Assembly: GCF_019455445.1 (NCBI RefSeq)
Contig: NZ_JAHWUS010000001.1
Location: 1,135,856-1,199,855, forward strand
DNA length: 64,000 nucleotides
Source of the DNA: Pseudaquidulcibacter saccharophilus
GTDB lineage: Bacteria > Pseudomonadota > Alphaproteobacteria > Caulobacterales > Aquidulcibacteraceae
Direction of reading: 5' to 3'
Each line of letters begins with the position of its first letter. The first letter of the stretch is position 1. The position numbers and the translations under genes are program-made. The notes below the pieces were generated by a model. The model was given only the letters and a program-made list of their open reading frames with translations, was not told the DNA's origin and made no database searches. This document shows, piece by piece, positions 1 through 7,554 of the stretch.

Positions 1-953
1 AAGTCTTCACCAAAGCAACGCTGATAGAATTCGGCAATTGTTGGGCGTTCCAATTCATCACATTTATTTAGGAATGAAAGGCGGAATGCCAAACCAACAT
101 CTTCAAAAATCTCGGCATTTTGCGCCCATGAAATCACGGTTCTTGGTGACATTACGGTTGAAATATCGCCATTAATAAAAGCGTTACGCGTCATATCGGC
201 AACGCGCACCATTTTCGCAAGAACTTGTTTTTCTTCTGGGGCCGATACTTCCATTTTTGCGGCAACAATGTCGGTTTCGGTGTCATGGTCAAGATAGTTA
301 AGGGTGGTTACGATTGACCATCTATCCATTTGCCCTTGGTTGATTTGTTGTGTGCCGTGATAAAGACCAGTTGTGTCGCCAAGACCAATGGTATTGGTTG
401 TTGCAAACAGGCGGAAATAATCATGTGGTTTAATAACACGGTTTTGGTCAAGCAGGGTCAAATTACCCGATGCCTCCAAAACCCTTTGGATAACAAACAT
501 AACGTCAGGGCGACCTGCGTCATATTCATCAAACAAAAGCGCCACAGAGCGTTGTAATGCCCATGGCAAAATCCCTTCACGGAATTCTGTGATTTGTTTG
601 CCATCTTTTAAAACAATCGCGTCTTTGCCTACCAAATCAATCCGCGAAATGTGACCATCAAGGTTTACGCGGATAAGTGGGTAATTTAGGCGTGCCGCAA
701 TCTGTTCGATGTGCGTTGATTTACCAGTGCCGTGATAACCTTGTACAATAACGCGGCGGTTAAATTCAAAACCCGCAAGCACGGCGCGTGTTGTAAGAGG
801 ATCGAATTTATAGGTGCTGTCAATCTCTGGCACGTATGAATTTGCTTGTGAGAATGCTTTTACTTTGCGGGTTGATGCAAAGCCAAAAGTTTCTTCAACA
901 GAGATTTCTTTATCTGGTGCGGCGGATAATAATTGTTCTGATAAATCGGTCAT
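1..953 (-). CDS. cobS: Cobaltochelatase subunit CobS, AAA+ ATPase (3' end cut by window edge)
   Basis: CobS is the AAA+ ATPase that, with CobT, drives ATP-dependent cobalt insertion by CobN in aerobic cobalamin synthesis. The frame opens with ATG at 953 and stays open to the left edge (317 residues). The family is about 330 long, so only the last few residues are missing. Visible are the Walker A motif GYHGTGKST, a [14 protein letters not shown] Walker B/sensor segment, and a [11 protein letters not shown] sensor-1 stretch. The N-terminal FGFASTRKV...[12 protein letters not shown] and the C-terminal [16 protein letters not shown] segments are typical of CobS. cobT would be expected just beyond the left edge. 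In many alphaproteobacteria a DnaJ-domain gene and bolA lie directly upstream; here they are found 4 kb away, which suggests an insertion between them. Confidence 0.95.
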   Translation of the reverse strand, partial: MTDLSEQLLSAAPDKEISVEETFGFASTRKVKAFSQANSYVPEIDSTYKFDPLTTRAVLAGFEFNRRVIVQGYHGTGKSTHIEQIAARLNYPLIRVNLDGHISRIDLVGKDAIVLKDGKQITEFREGILPWALQRSVALLFDEYDAGRPDVMFVIQRVLEASGNLTLLDQNRVIKPHDYFRLFATTNTIGLGDTTGLYHGTQQINQGQMDRWSIVTTLNYLDHDTETDIVAAKMEVSAPEEKQVLAKMVRVADMTRNAFINGDISTVMSPRTVISWAQNAEIFEDVGLAFRLSFLNKCDELERPTIAEFYQRCFGED

Positions 954-1057
954 TTTCGTTTTCTAAAATTTTGCGGCGCAATAAGCCCGTAAATACCTAC
1001 TATTAGCGAGGGGCGAAAACGTCAATCATTTTCGAGTGTGGGTTGCAGTTTGGTAAA

Positions 1058-1549
1058 TTATGATTTGGCTTCACCATTTAATTTGCAAAATGTATAAGTC
1101 GCGACATATCCAGAAATAAAATATACCAGTATCATGTTAAAATGAATTTCTGGAATCAATTTATTATTGAAACGAACAATTTGTGAAAAGAAAACAATTG
1201 GTGTTATTGTTAAGTATAAATTTATTGCACTAACCCGCTTCAATGCTTTCATTAAAAGGTTTAGGTTAAGAATATTGCGTATGATGCTAATTTCAAGCCA
1301 AGCGCCCAATATACCAATTGAAATAAAAATAATTGCAATAAAAAATGACGAATAACCCTGAAGTTTCGCAGTCAATCCATAGCTGTTTTCAGCAATTATC
1401 GGGGCTTTGAAAAAAGTGTAAATCCCTGCAAGGAAAACCAGAAAATATATAGCTGCTAGGGATAAATGGAACGCAAGTGTTACCCATTTTGCGGCATTAG
1501 AAATGGACTGCCTTTTTAAAAATGGATTTACCTTGAAAATGCTATTCAT
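1058..1549 (-). CDS. Hypothetical four-helix inner-membrane protein
   Basis: The 163-residue protein has four clear hydrophobic segments, at about residues 21-47, 66-90, 108-125 and 136-156. A basic N-terminus (KVNPFLKRQ) precedes the first. I see no catalytic motif. The general layout recalls the small DUF2975-type membrane proteins that often accompany XRE regulators, but no regulator is adjacent and I do not assign it. It starts with ATG at 1549 and stands alone between cobS and tag, divergent from tag. Base composition is noticeably AT-rich, which fits the accessory look of the block that separates cobS from the DnaJ gene. Confidence 0.7.
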   Translation of the reverse strand: MNSIFKVNPFLKRQSISNAAKWVTLAFHLSLAAIYFLVFLAGIYTFFKAPIIAENSYGLTAKLQGYSSFFIAIIFISIGILGAWLEISIIRNILNLNLLMKALKRVSAINLYLTITPIVFFSQIVRFNNKLIPEIHFNMILVYFISGYVATYTFCKLNGEAKS

Positions 1550-1671
1550 GAATGCCCTAGTTTAATATTTAAGTAAATCACTTTACAAAATAATTTGCTT
1601 ATAGCAATTGAATTTTGACACTTTTTGCATTTGCAATGCTAAGGTTGTGTATATTGAAGCAAGGAAAAATT

Positions 1672-2262
1672 ATGACCGAACATTATATCGCCCCCGATGG
1701 TCAGCCGCGTTGCAAGTGGTGTGGTTTTGCGCCGGAATTTTTGGATTATCATGACAAGGAATGGGGCTTTCCAGTACGCGATGATTTAAGGCTATTTGAG
1801 AAGCTTTGCCTAGAGGGCTTTCAATCAGGGCTTAGTTGGCGGATAATTTTAAACAAACGTGAAAATTTCCGCGCCGCCTTTGCTGGCTTTGATTTTGAAA
1901 AAGTTGCTAAATTTGATGAAAAAGATATCGAACGGCTTGTAAATGATGCGGGCATTGTACGCCACCGCGGCAAAATCGAAGCCGTGATAAACAACGCCAA
2001 ACGTGCGGTTGAGATGGTTACGGAACATGGCTCACTTGCCGAATTTTTTTGGCAATATGAACCCAAAGAAGAAAATACCAAACCGCAAACCCGCTCAACA
2101 TCGGACATTTCAATACAGATTTCAAAAGCCCTAAAGAAAAAGGGGTGGAAATTCGTTGGCCCTACGACAATTTATGCTTTTATGCAGGCAATGGGGCTTA
2201 TAAACGACCACTCAGAAGGGTGTGTAATCCGTGCAGAGGTTGAAAAGGCAAGAAGTGCATGA
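1672..2262 (+). CDS. tag: DNA-3-methyladenine glycosylase I
   Basis: Tag removes N3-methyladenine from alkylated DNA as the first step of base excision repair. The 196-residue protein carries the family signature almost throughout: RCKWCGF near the N-terminus, YHDKEWGFPVRDD, LFEKLCLEGFQSGLSW, and AGIVRHRGKIEAVINNA. The early Cys/His residues and the C-terminal NDHSEGC segment match the Tag zinc site. The start chosen is ATG at 1672, preceded by AAGGA at a good distance. An in-frame upstream codon at 1615 would add 19 residues before the conserved region and has no ribosome site. It appears to be transcribed alone. Confidence 0.93.
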   Translation: MTEHYIAPDGQPRCKWCGFAPEFLDYHDKEWGFPVRDDLRLFEKLCLEGFQSGLSWRIILNKRENFRAAFAGFDFEKVAKFDEKDIERLVNDAGIVRHRGKIEAVINNAKRAVEMVTEHGSLAEFFWQYEPKEENTKPQTRSTSDISIQISKALKKKGWKFVGPTTIYAFMQAMGLINDHSEGCVIRAEVEKARSA

Positions 2263-2362
2263 TTTGACGGCAGAGCATTAAAAAGATCTATTACTGTGGA
2301 GATAATGTTTTAATTATTACAATTTATGATACTGTTACGCCTTGTATTCAATCGAGGCGGTC

Positions 2363-3232
2363 GTGAAGTATAATTCATTACTTAATTTCCTTTTATTGGC
2401 ATTTATTCTGAACTCAAACTTCGCTTTTGCCAAAACCAGTAGCTTGACCAAAACGGGCGCGGGGGATTTGCCGGGTTGCGCTGATTTCAAATGGGCAAAA
2501 GGACCAGGTGGCGAAGATAAGGCGGGAATTCTCGTTCCTGTAAAAATAAATGGTAAACAGGAAATGTTTCAGCTCGATACCGGTGCGCCGTCTGTTTATC
2601 TATACTCCACAAAGCCGCACGATAAAAAAGAAGCTTTAGTAAATATTGAAATTGGCGGCATCAAAATTAATAAATTTCAGGCACAGTTTCACAGTCAAAA
2701 CGGTGATGAAGGCGGGACAATCGGTCTTGATCCATTCTTGGGAAATATTTTGGTGATTGATTTTGTACAAACCAAAATTTGCGCCTTTAAACCAAGCGAA
2801 GCACCGGAAAATTTTGGCAAAGGTTCAAACCGAATTAGCGGAAATATGCTCAATAATAAATTCTATGTTCCTGTAAATATTAACGGACAAGTCGAACAAC
2901 ATATATTTTATGACACTGGCTCAAGCCTTTTGCCATTGTTGGTTTATTTGCCGCTTTGGCAACAATTAACAGGGTTACAAAAGGTTGAGGATGCTACAAA
3001 AGTAATAAAAGGAAATTCATGGGGTACTGAAGTTTCCATTTATGGCGCGCCAATTAAAGGCAGTTTTGCAATTGGGAAAATAAATCTTGAAAATGATTTG
3101 GTTTATTATACCCCTAATTTGGGTCTTTATGAAGTTGAACAACATGGTCTATTTGGTAATCAGCCATTCTTTGACAAAACTATTGCCCTTGATTTGACAT
3201 CAAATATGCAGCTTTTAATTTTTCACAAATAA
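2363..3232 (+). CDS. Secreted protein with two retropepsin-like (DTG) aspartic protease half-domains
   Basis: A signal peptide (MKYNSLLNFLLLAFILNSNFAFA) precedes a 265-residue mature region. The region contains two D-T-G triads, MFQLDTGAPS (D at about residue 72) and IFYDTGSSLL (about 184). Each triad is followed 40-75 residues later by a matching hydrophobic-Gly segment: TIGLDPFLGNILVIDF and LFGNQPFFDKTIALDL. That is the pattern of two tandem retropepsin-like half-domains, a single-chain version of what retropepsins make by dimerising. Pepsins also have two triads, but 180 residues apart and in a larger protein. GTG at 2363, after GAGG, is preferred to TTG at 2342 because it gives a clean signal peptide. 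Proteolytic activity is inferred from the motifs only. It could be a non-catalytic relative. Confidence 0.72.
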   Translation: MKYNSLLNFLLLAFILNSNFAFAKTSSLTKTGAGDLPGCADFKWAKGPGGEDKAGILVPVKINGKQEMFQLDTGAPSVYLYSTKPHDKKEALVNIEIGGIKINKFQAQFHSQNGDEGGTIGLDPFLGNILVIDFVQTKICAFKPSEAPENFGKGSNRISGNMLNNKFYVPVNINGQVEQHIFYDTGSSLLPLLVYLPLWQQLTGLQKVEDATKVIKGNSWGTEVSIYGAPIKGSFAIGKINLENDLVYYTPNLGLYEVEQHGLFGNQPFFDKTIALDLTSNMQLLIFHK

Positions 3233-3323
3233 AAATGGAAAATCCCAAAAACAGATTCATAAAAATAAATGCTCTTGATTAATTGCAATAAATGGTGATG
3301 CTGTCCATCAAAAAGGGATGGAA

Positions 3324-4511
3324 ATGAAAAAGAGTATAATCGCACTTGGGATATGCGGGATTATTTTAATCGGTGCCGGTGCATTTTGGTTTGGTCTTGA
3401 TGATGAGACGCGTGGCGTTTTAAAAACCCTTCCTACCAATAAAGATGTATTATTGTGGTCGCAGCAACAGCGTGACGCAACCTTTCGTGCCTTTGACCGC
3501 CTTACCATACTTGCCGACCACCACACCATGAAGGCATCAAGCGCGCCAATGCCTTTGCCAATCGGCAAGCCGCTTAATATCCCCAATATTGACGAATATA
3601 TGAAGGAACAGCGCACGGCGGGAATTGTAATTATCCAAGACGGCAAAATAAGATTTGAAAAATATGGTCTTGGTTTTGATGCAAAAGGGCGTTGGACCAG
3701 TTTTTCGGTTGCGAAATCCTTTACATCCACCCTTGTCGGGGCGGCAATTAAGGATGGCTATATCAAAAGCCTTGATGATAATATTACCGATTATATGCCT
3801 GATTTAAAAGGCTCTGCCTATGAAGGTGTAAGTGTGCGCCAATTATTGACCATGTCATCAGGTGCGGCATGGAATGAGGATTATGAGGATAAAAACTCGG
3901 ACGTAAATAAATTCAATAATGCCAAACCACAAAAGGGTGTTGATGCAACCATATCTTATCTAAAAACCCTAAAACGCGCGCATGAACCAGGGACAGTTTG
4001 GCATTATAACACGGGTGAAACCAATCTGATTGGAGTTTTAGTGGCTTCGGCGACCCATAAAAACCTAGCAGACTATTTGCACGAAAAAATCTGGCAACCA
4101 TATGGCATGGAAGCCGATGGAACATGGCTTTTGGGGGCAACGGGACGCGAAATCGCAGGGTGTTGTATCCAAGCTGCTACGCGTGATTTTGCCCGCTTTG
4201 GGCAATTCGTTATGGGCAATGGTGTGGCGGGCGGCAAACAAGTCGTACCCGAAGATTGGTTTAAGCAAGCAACCGTCAAGCAAATGGATATTGGCAAAGC
4301 TGGGCATGGTTATGGTTTTCAGTGGTGGACATACGATGACGGATCATTCGCCGCCAAAGGCATTTTTGGGCAAGGCATTTTTATTGACCCCAAACGCAAA
4401 TTGGTAATTGCCAGCAATTCATCATGGCCCCGCGCAAGCCTTGGTGAACAACCCAAAGCCCGCGAAGAATTTTATAAACAGATACAGGAATTGGTGGATA
4501 GGGGAGAGTAA
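3324..4511 (+). CDS. Serine hydrolase of the class C beta-lactamase / NylB-like family
   Basis: The 395-residue protein starts with a membrane anchor or uncleaved signal (hydrophobic residues 5-25), so the catalytic domain is probably periplasmic. The Ser-x-x-Lys pair of penicillin-recognising enzymes is SVAK (Ser about 128, Lys about 131). The Tyr motif is HYNTGETN (Tyr about 228), and a C-terminal GHGYGFQWW takes the place of the KTG strand. LLTMSSG and the overall layout resemble 6-aminohexanoate-dimer hydrolase and EstB-type esterases more than true AmpC. ATG at 3324 is chosen over ATG at 3318 because AAGGGA sits six bases before it. The substrate cannot be told from the sequence; an esterase, amidase or peptidase are all possible. 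Confidence 0.85.
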   Translation: MKKSIIALGICGIILIGAGAFWFGLDDETRGVLKTLPTNKDVLLWSQQQRDATFRAFDRLTILADHHTMKASSAPMPLPIGKPLNIPNIDEYMKEQRTAGIVIIQDGKIRFEKYGLGFDAKGRWTSFSVAKSFTSTLVGAAIKDGYIKSLDDNITDYMPDLKGSAYEGVSVRQLLTMSSGAAWNEDYEDKNSDVNKFNNAKPQKGVDATISYLKTLKRAHEPGTVWHYNTGETNLIGVLVASATHKNLADYLHEKIWQPYGMEADGTWLLGATGREIAGCCIQAATRDFARFGQFVMGNGVAGGKQVVPEDWFKQATVKQMDIGKAGHGYGFQWWTYDDGSFAAKGIFGQGIFIDPKRKLVIASNSSWPRASLGEQPKAREEFYKQIQELVDRGE

Positions 4512-4513
4512 TA

Positions 4514-4852
4514 TTACGCCCTTATGTAAACCCATGCATTTTTGCCGGATTTAAGCGTGGTTTCGACACGCTTATAATCTGATACTTCATATTCATCGGC
4601 GGCAAGTAATTCTTGATGGGTGATTTTAAACACCATGCCTTTGACCTCGTCTGAAATATCATCCGATTGGGTGACTATGGGGTGAAAACGTTCGCCACTT
4701 TTGGCAATTACATCGGGATCGGTAATTTCAATTTTGTCGTTTTTAAAGCCAACAAGAAAATCTTCTTCACCTTCTAACAGGCGACCGAATGAAGCCAACT
4801 GAACTTCGTCAAATTGCAAAGTGCCATATGAAAACAAATAAATATCAGACAT
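4514..4852 (-). CDS. Gamma-glutamylcyclotransferase-like (AIG2/GGCT fold) protein
   Basis: This 112-residue protein opens with FSYGTLQ, the YGTL glycine loop of the gamma-glutamylcyclotransferase fold. The expected acidic catalytic residue appears as DEYEV..YKRV (Glu about 87). Family members cyclise gamma-glutamyl amines or act on glutathione, but many bacterial members are uncharacterised, so only the fold is claimed. The gene is convergent with the preceding serine hydrolase (2 bp between stops). It is read from the same strand as the DnaJ gene upstream, but a terminator separates the two. Confidence 0.82.
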   Translation of the reverse strand: MSDIYLFSYGTLQFDEVQLASFGRLLEGEEDFLVGFKNDKIEITDPDVIAKSGERFHPIVTQSDDISDEVKGMVFKITHQELLAADEYEVSDYKRVETTLKSGKNAWVYIRA

Positions 4853-4868
4853 AATTTACTCCAATAAA

Positions 4869-4891
4869 AAAGCCCACATAAAGTGGGCTTT
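4869..4891 (-). terminator. Intrinsic terminator after the DnaJ-domain gene
   Basis: A perfect 9-bp stem (AAAGCCCAC / GTGGGCTTT) with a 5-base loop lies 8 bases after the stop of the DnaJ gene. Read on the minus strand it is followed by a run of T (TTTTTTATT). It would end the DnaJ transcript just before the GGCT-like gene. Confidence 0.85.
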
Positions 4892-4898
4892 GTTTTAA

Positions 4899-5510
4899 TT
4901 ATGCACGTTTTCCGGTCTTAAGGACTTTGTATGCCTTGACCACGGCTTGTAACCTTGCCTCCGCAGAGCGATCACCATCGTTGCTATCGGGGTGATAACG
5001 GCGAACAAGTTCGGCATATGCCTTGCGCACTTCTGCCGGGCTTGCGGTATGGTCAAGCCCCAAATCCTCATAGGCGCGGCGAATAGGGTGGTTGGAGTTT
5101 GATGGAACCTCCATCGGGCCAACGCGACGCGTGCGTCCGGTACGGGTTTTGAAACTTTGTCCAACTTTTTCTTTGTTGCGGAAAGTCGCAGACTCACGAG
5201 AGCCACCTTTTGCGCCAAAGTTCCAAGTTGGGCGGTGCCCGTGCTTTTCAGCAAGCTGGAAAGCGGCATATTCGGCGGCCGTCATATTGCCAAAAAAGTC
5301 CCAATTTTTGTTATATTCTGCGGCATGCTTTTGGCAAAACCACCAGAATTCATTGGGCGTATGCGGCGATTTTGGTGCCTTGCATTTACCTTCTTCGGTG
5401 CAACCTTCTGCCTCACAGATTTTTGGTTCTTCTTTTGCGGCAGAAATTGACATTGGTTTGCGAATACGAATGTCGGTAAATTTAGGTCGGTAATTATAAT
5501 TATCGGTCAT
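4899..5510 (-). CDS. DnaJ-domain protein of the cobS/bolA neighbourhood
   Basis: The 203-residue protein ends in a short J-domain (about residues 142-200): AYEDLGLDH...VRKAYAELVRRYHPD, with the HPD tripeptide needed to stimulate DnaK ATPase. The N-terminal half contains Cys residues (CEAEGC...GKCKAP...WFCQKH) that could bind a metal, and an aromatic EFWWFCQKHAAEYNKNWDFF segment shared by alphaproteobacterial homologues lying next to cobS. There is no Gly/Phe region or zinc finger like that of DnaJ itself, so it is a specialised co-chaperone with an unknown client. It is transcribed away from the deoxyribosyltransferase-like gene and ends at a strong terminator. Confidence 0.88.
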   Translation of the reverse strand: MTDNYNYRPKFTDIRIRKPMSISAAKEEPKICEAEGCTEEGKCKAPKSPHTPNEFWWFCQKHAAEYNKNWDFFGNMTAAEYAAFQLAEKHGHRPTWNFGAKGGSRESATFRNKEKVGQSFKTRTGRTRRVGPMEVPSNSNHPIRRAYEDLGLDHTASPAEVRKAYAELVRRYHPDSNDGDRSAEARLQAVVKAYKVLKTGKRA

Positions 5511-5604
5511 TCGGCACTAAATAATATTATTTTGGAAAAAATCAAAGCGGAATGTGAAAAAACTATCCAAAATTTAACAAGTATTTGTACACAATTCTTG
5601 AAAA

Positions 5605-6096
5605 CTATTGTTTATCAACTTGTTCTAGCGCTGCTTTAAAATCGCCGATAATAAGATAATCCATTGAATGTATAAGCATTAAGTTAAGCGAGTGCCCAAA
5701 GTCTTCGATAATCATGCCATTTTCATCACGGTCGATGTTTTTACCGTCTGCAATTTTTTCAAGCATGGATTTGCCATCATTGCGATAGCCAATTATCCTT
5801 TTGCCAAGTGCATGGGCAAAGCCAACTTCCCACGCAGTTCCTGAATCAGGTTCATGACCCCTGAAATCATCAAGATTGGCAAGAACAACATCACATTCTT
5901 TTATCATCGCGACATTGGCATCAAAAATTTGTTTTGATAAGTCAGGTGCATTTTCTGGGAATTTATTGTCGGATGGAAAAAGTGGTACATGCCCCGCCGC
6001 GCGCACCATATCGGAAAGGCTTTTGCCATATTCCACGGCATCGGGACGAAATACATCTGGCCCAGCGAGATAGATTTTATAGATTTTTTTATTCAT
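5605..6096 (-). CDS. Nucleoside 2-deoxyribosyltransferase-family protein
   Basis: The 163-residue protein starts KIYLAGPDVF and contains LDDFRGHEPDSGTAWEVGFAHALGK. This is the nucleoside 2-deoxyribosyltransferase signature, where the Glu of WEVG is the usual nucleophile and the RG..xDSGT residues bind the substrate. Characterised relatives either swap bases between deoxynucleosides or hydrolyse nucleotides (DNPH1-like). The exact reaction cannot be told. ATG at 6096 is used rather than ATG at 6117, because homologues begin just before the KIYLAGP strand and a GGA stretch precedes it. It is divergent from bolA. Confidence 0.85.
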   Translation of the reverse strand: MNKKIYKIYLAGPDVFRPDAVEYGKSLSDMVRAAGHVPLFPSDNKFPENAPDLSKQIFDANVAMIKECDVVLANLDDFRGHEPDSGTAWEVGFAHALGKRIIGYRNDGKSMLEKIADGKNIDRDENGMIIEDFGHSLNLMLIHSMDYLIIGDFKAALEQVDKQ

Positions 6097-6173
6097 TATA
6101 TCCGTTCCATTCGGCATTGAATTTGGGGGAGTGAGTGCCTATTATCCTAATAAATTTAGAAAGATAATAAAAA

Positions 6174-6473
6174 ATGCGCCCAATCGAACAAAAATTGCAC
6201 GACAAATTGACGCAAGCATTCGCACCATCTTCGCTTGAAATCATCAACGAAAGCCATAAACACGCCAAACACAAGGGCTTTAAGGAAATGGATGCCGCCA
6301 ATCCTGAAACCGCAAATAATTCGGAAGAAAGCCATTTCAGGATTTTTATTCAATCAGATAAATTTGACGGTGTGTCCCGCCTTAATCGTCAAAGAATGGT
6401 TTTAGATGTTATCGCCGATGAAATGAAAGTAATTCATGCCATGGCAATGAATGTGCGTGGAAGCGGGGAATAA
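6174..6473 (+). CDS. bolA: BolA family protein
   Basis: The 99-residue protein has the BolA core: IINESHKHAKHKG followed by SHFRIFIQSDKFDG and SRLNRQRMV. The invariant His of the second motif is the usual ligand shared with a monothiol glutaredoxin in [2Fe-2S] complexes. BolA proteins act in iron-sulfur trafficking and stress-linked regulation. Position near cobS and the DnaJ gene is a common alphaproteobacterial arrangement. It starts with ATG at 6174 after a weak purine-rich stretch and is convergent with the next gene. Confidence 0.93.
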   Translation: MRPIEQKLHDKLTQAFAPSSLEIINESHKHAKHKGFKEMDAANPETANNSEESHFRIFIQSDKFDGVSRLNRQRMVLDVIADEMKVIHAMAMNVRGSGE

Positions 6474-6476
6474 GGA

Positions 6477-6977
6477 TTAAGTGCGTAATTTTCGTAAACG
6501 TGCCTTTATTGCTGGACTGCTTGTTTCAGCTAAAGTTTCCGCCACATGTTTGAATAAATCTTTTGCCTTTTCGTTGTTTTTCGAAAATTGAAACAGGGCA
6601 TCAATAGTAAATGCCACCACAATTTTGCTTCTGTCGCTAAGATAATTTTGCAAGATTGGAACAATCACTTCGATTTGCTTTTTATTTAATTTAAGGCGTG
6701 GAAGAATTTGAACTATATGCCACCGAACTTCCTTTTGTGTTGCTCTTTTGGCGAAGGCAATAAAATTATCGGTATATGGCATTAAAATCTCTGGTTCCGC
6801 GGCAGAAATTTTTTCGAGCGCATCAGATGAACGCATTTGAAAAACTTTATTTCCTGATTCAACCAGTGTCATTAACTGTGTGATAGTAGTTGGGTTTTTT
6901 AAAACAAAATCTGCCGCTTCTGCCGCGCCTTTGGGCGAACGCATATCAGAACCAGAAAATAAAGCCCTAAAATCCAT
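6477..6977 (-). CDS. Hypothetical HEAT-like helical-repeat protein
   Basis: The 166-residue protein is predicted all-helical. It has three or more alternating amphipathic helix pairs of HEAT type (for example VFQMRSSDALEKISAAEPEI and VRWHIVQILPRLKLN, then IVVAFTIDALFQFSKN). HEAT repeats normally serve as protein-binding scaffolds. There is no signal peptide, so it is probably cytoplasmic. The C-terminus is basic (PAIKARLRKLRT). It is a monocistronic gene, convergent with bolA (3 bp apart). No function is assigned. Confidence 0.75.
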   Translation of the reverse strand: MDFRALFSGSDMRSPKGAAEAADFVLKNPTTITQLMTLVESGNKVFQMRSSDALEKISAAEPEILMPYTDNFIAFAKRATQKEVRWHIVQILPRLKLNKKQIEVIVPILQNYLSDRSKIVVAFTIDALFQFSKNNEKAKDLFKHVAETLAETSSPAIKARLRKLRT

Positions 6978-7177
6978 ATAAAAAAGTTAGAAGAAATTTT
7001 ATTTCTGTCAATAAAAATCGGAAACCGTGTTTTTCGATTTTTAATGTCCTTATGGAACTAAATTCCTGAGTGACGAACGAAGTGAGGAGGGGGGTAGAGG
7101 GGGCGATGAGATAGGAAAAGTTGCAGACTTTTCCGTAGAATCGAAGAGTAAATTTGTTATGGCAAATTTTTAAATAA

Positions 7178-7251
7178 TGGAGCGGGTAGACGGGATCGAA
7201 CCGACATCCTCAGCTTGGAAGGCTGCTGCACTACCATTGTGCTATACCCGC
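7178..7251 (-). tRNA. tRNA-Gly (anticodon TCC)
   Basis: Read on the minus strand, the acceptor stem GCGGGTA pairs with TACCCGC. The D arm is AGCACAATGGTAGTGCA, the anticodon loop CTTCCAA gives TCC, and the T arm is GTCGGTTCGATCCCGTC. The discriminator base is T, and CCA is encoded at 7180-7178. An AT-rich hairpin (7150-7169) and a GGAAAAGT/ACTTTTCC hairpin (7114-7134) lie downstream on this strand and may mark the transcript end, although neither has a clear T run. Confidence 0.96.
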
Positions 7252-7313
7252 GCAATAAATATGTCCGCCTTTGTTAAAACTATGGCGAGACATTTTTGCC
7301 AAATTGGCAAAAA

Positions 7314-7399
7314 TGGTGGTGAGGGCTGGATTCGAACCAGCGTACGCTCTCGCGGGCAGATTTACAGTCTGCTGCCATTAACCACTCGGCCACCTCACC
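7314..7399 (-). tRNA. tRNA-Tyr (anticodon GTA)
   Basis: The minus strand folds into a class II tRNA. The acceptor GGTGAGG pairs with CCTCACC, the D arm is GGCCGAGTGGTTAATGGC, and the anticodon arm CAGACTGTAAATCTG gives GTA. A long variable arm (CCCGCGAGAGCG) and a T arm GCTGGTTCGAATCCAGC follow, with discriminator A and encoded CCA (7316-7314). Length is 86 nt including CCA. It lies 62 bp upstream of tRNA-Gly on the same strand, so the two are probably co-transcribed. Confidence 0.97.
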
Positions 7400-7554
7400 A
7401 CTGAGATTTCAGTAAATTACACAAAGTAATTTTACCCGAGGGCGCATCCTTTAAATCCCATTTTGCAAATTGGCAATATGCCAAGCGCAACCAATTGCAC
7501 AAGGAACTGAAAAATAATTAGCGACAAGGTGCTAATATTGGTCTATGAGGGCGT

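Noticed and set aside
4065-4407. Several long open frames on both strands inside the serine hydrolase gene
   Set aside because: They are shadows of the real gene, with no ribosome sites or recognisable protein features.
3324-4511. Calling the serine hydrolase an AmpC beta-lactamase resistance gene
   Set aside because: The SVAK and HYNTG motifs suit NylB/EstB-type esterases better, the KTG motif is absent, and it has a membrane anchor. Resistance is not supported.
7114-7134. GGAAAAGT/ACTTTTCC hairpin as terminator of the tRNA transcript
   Set aside because: It lacks a T run on either strand, so it is recorded only as a nearby hairpin.
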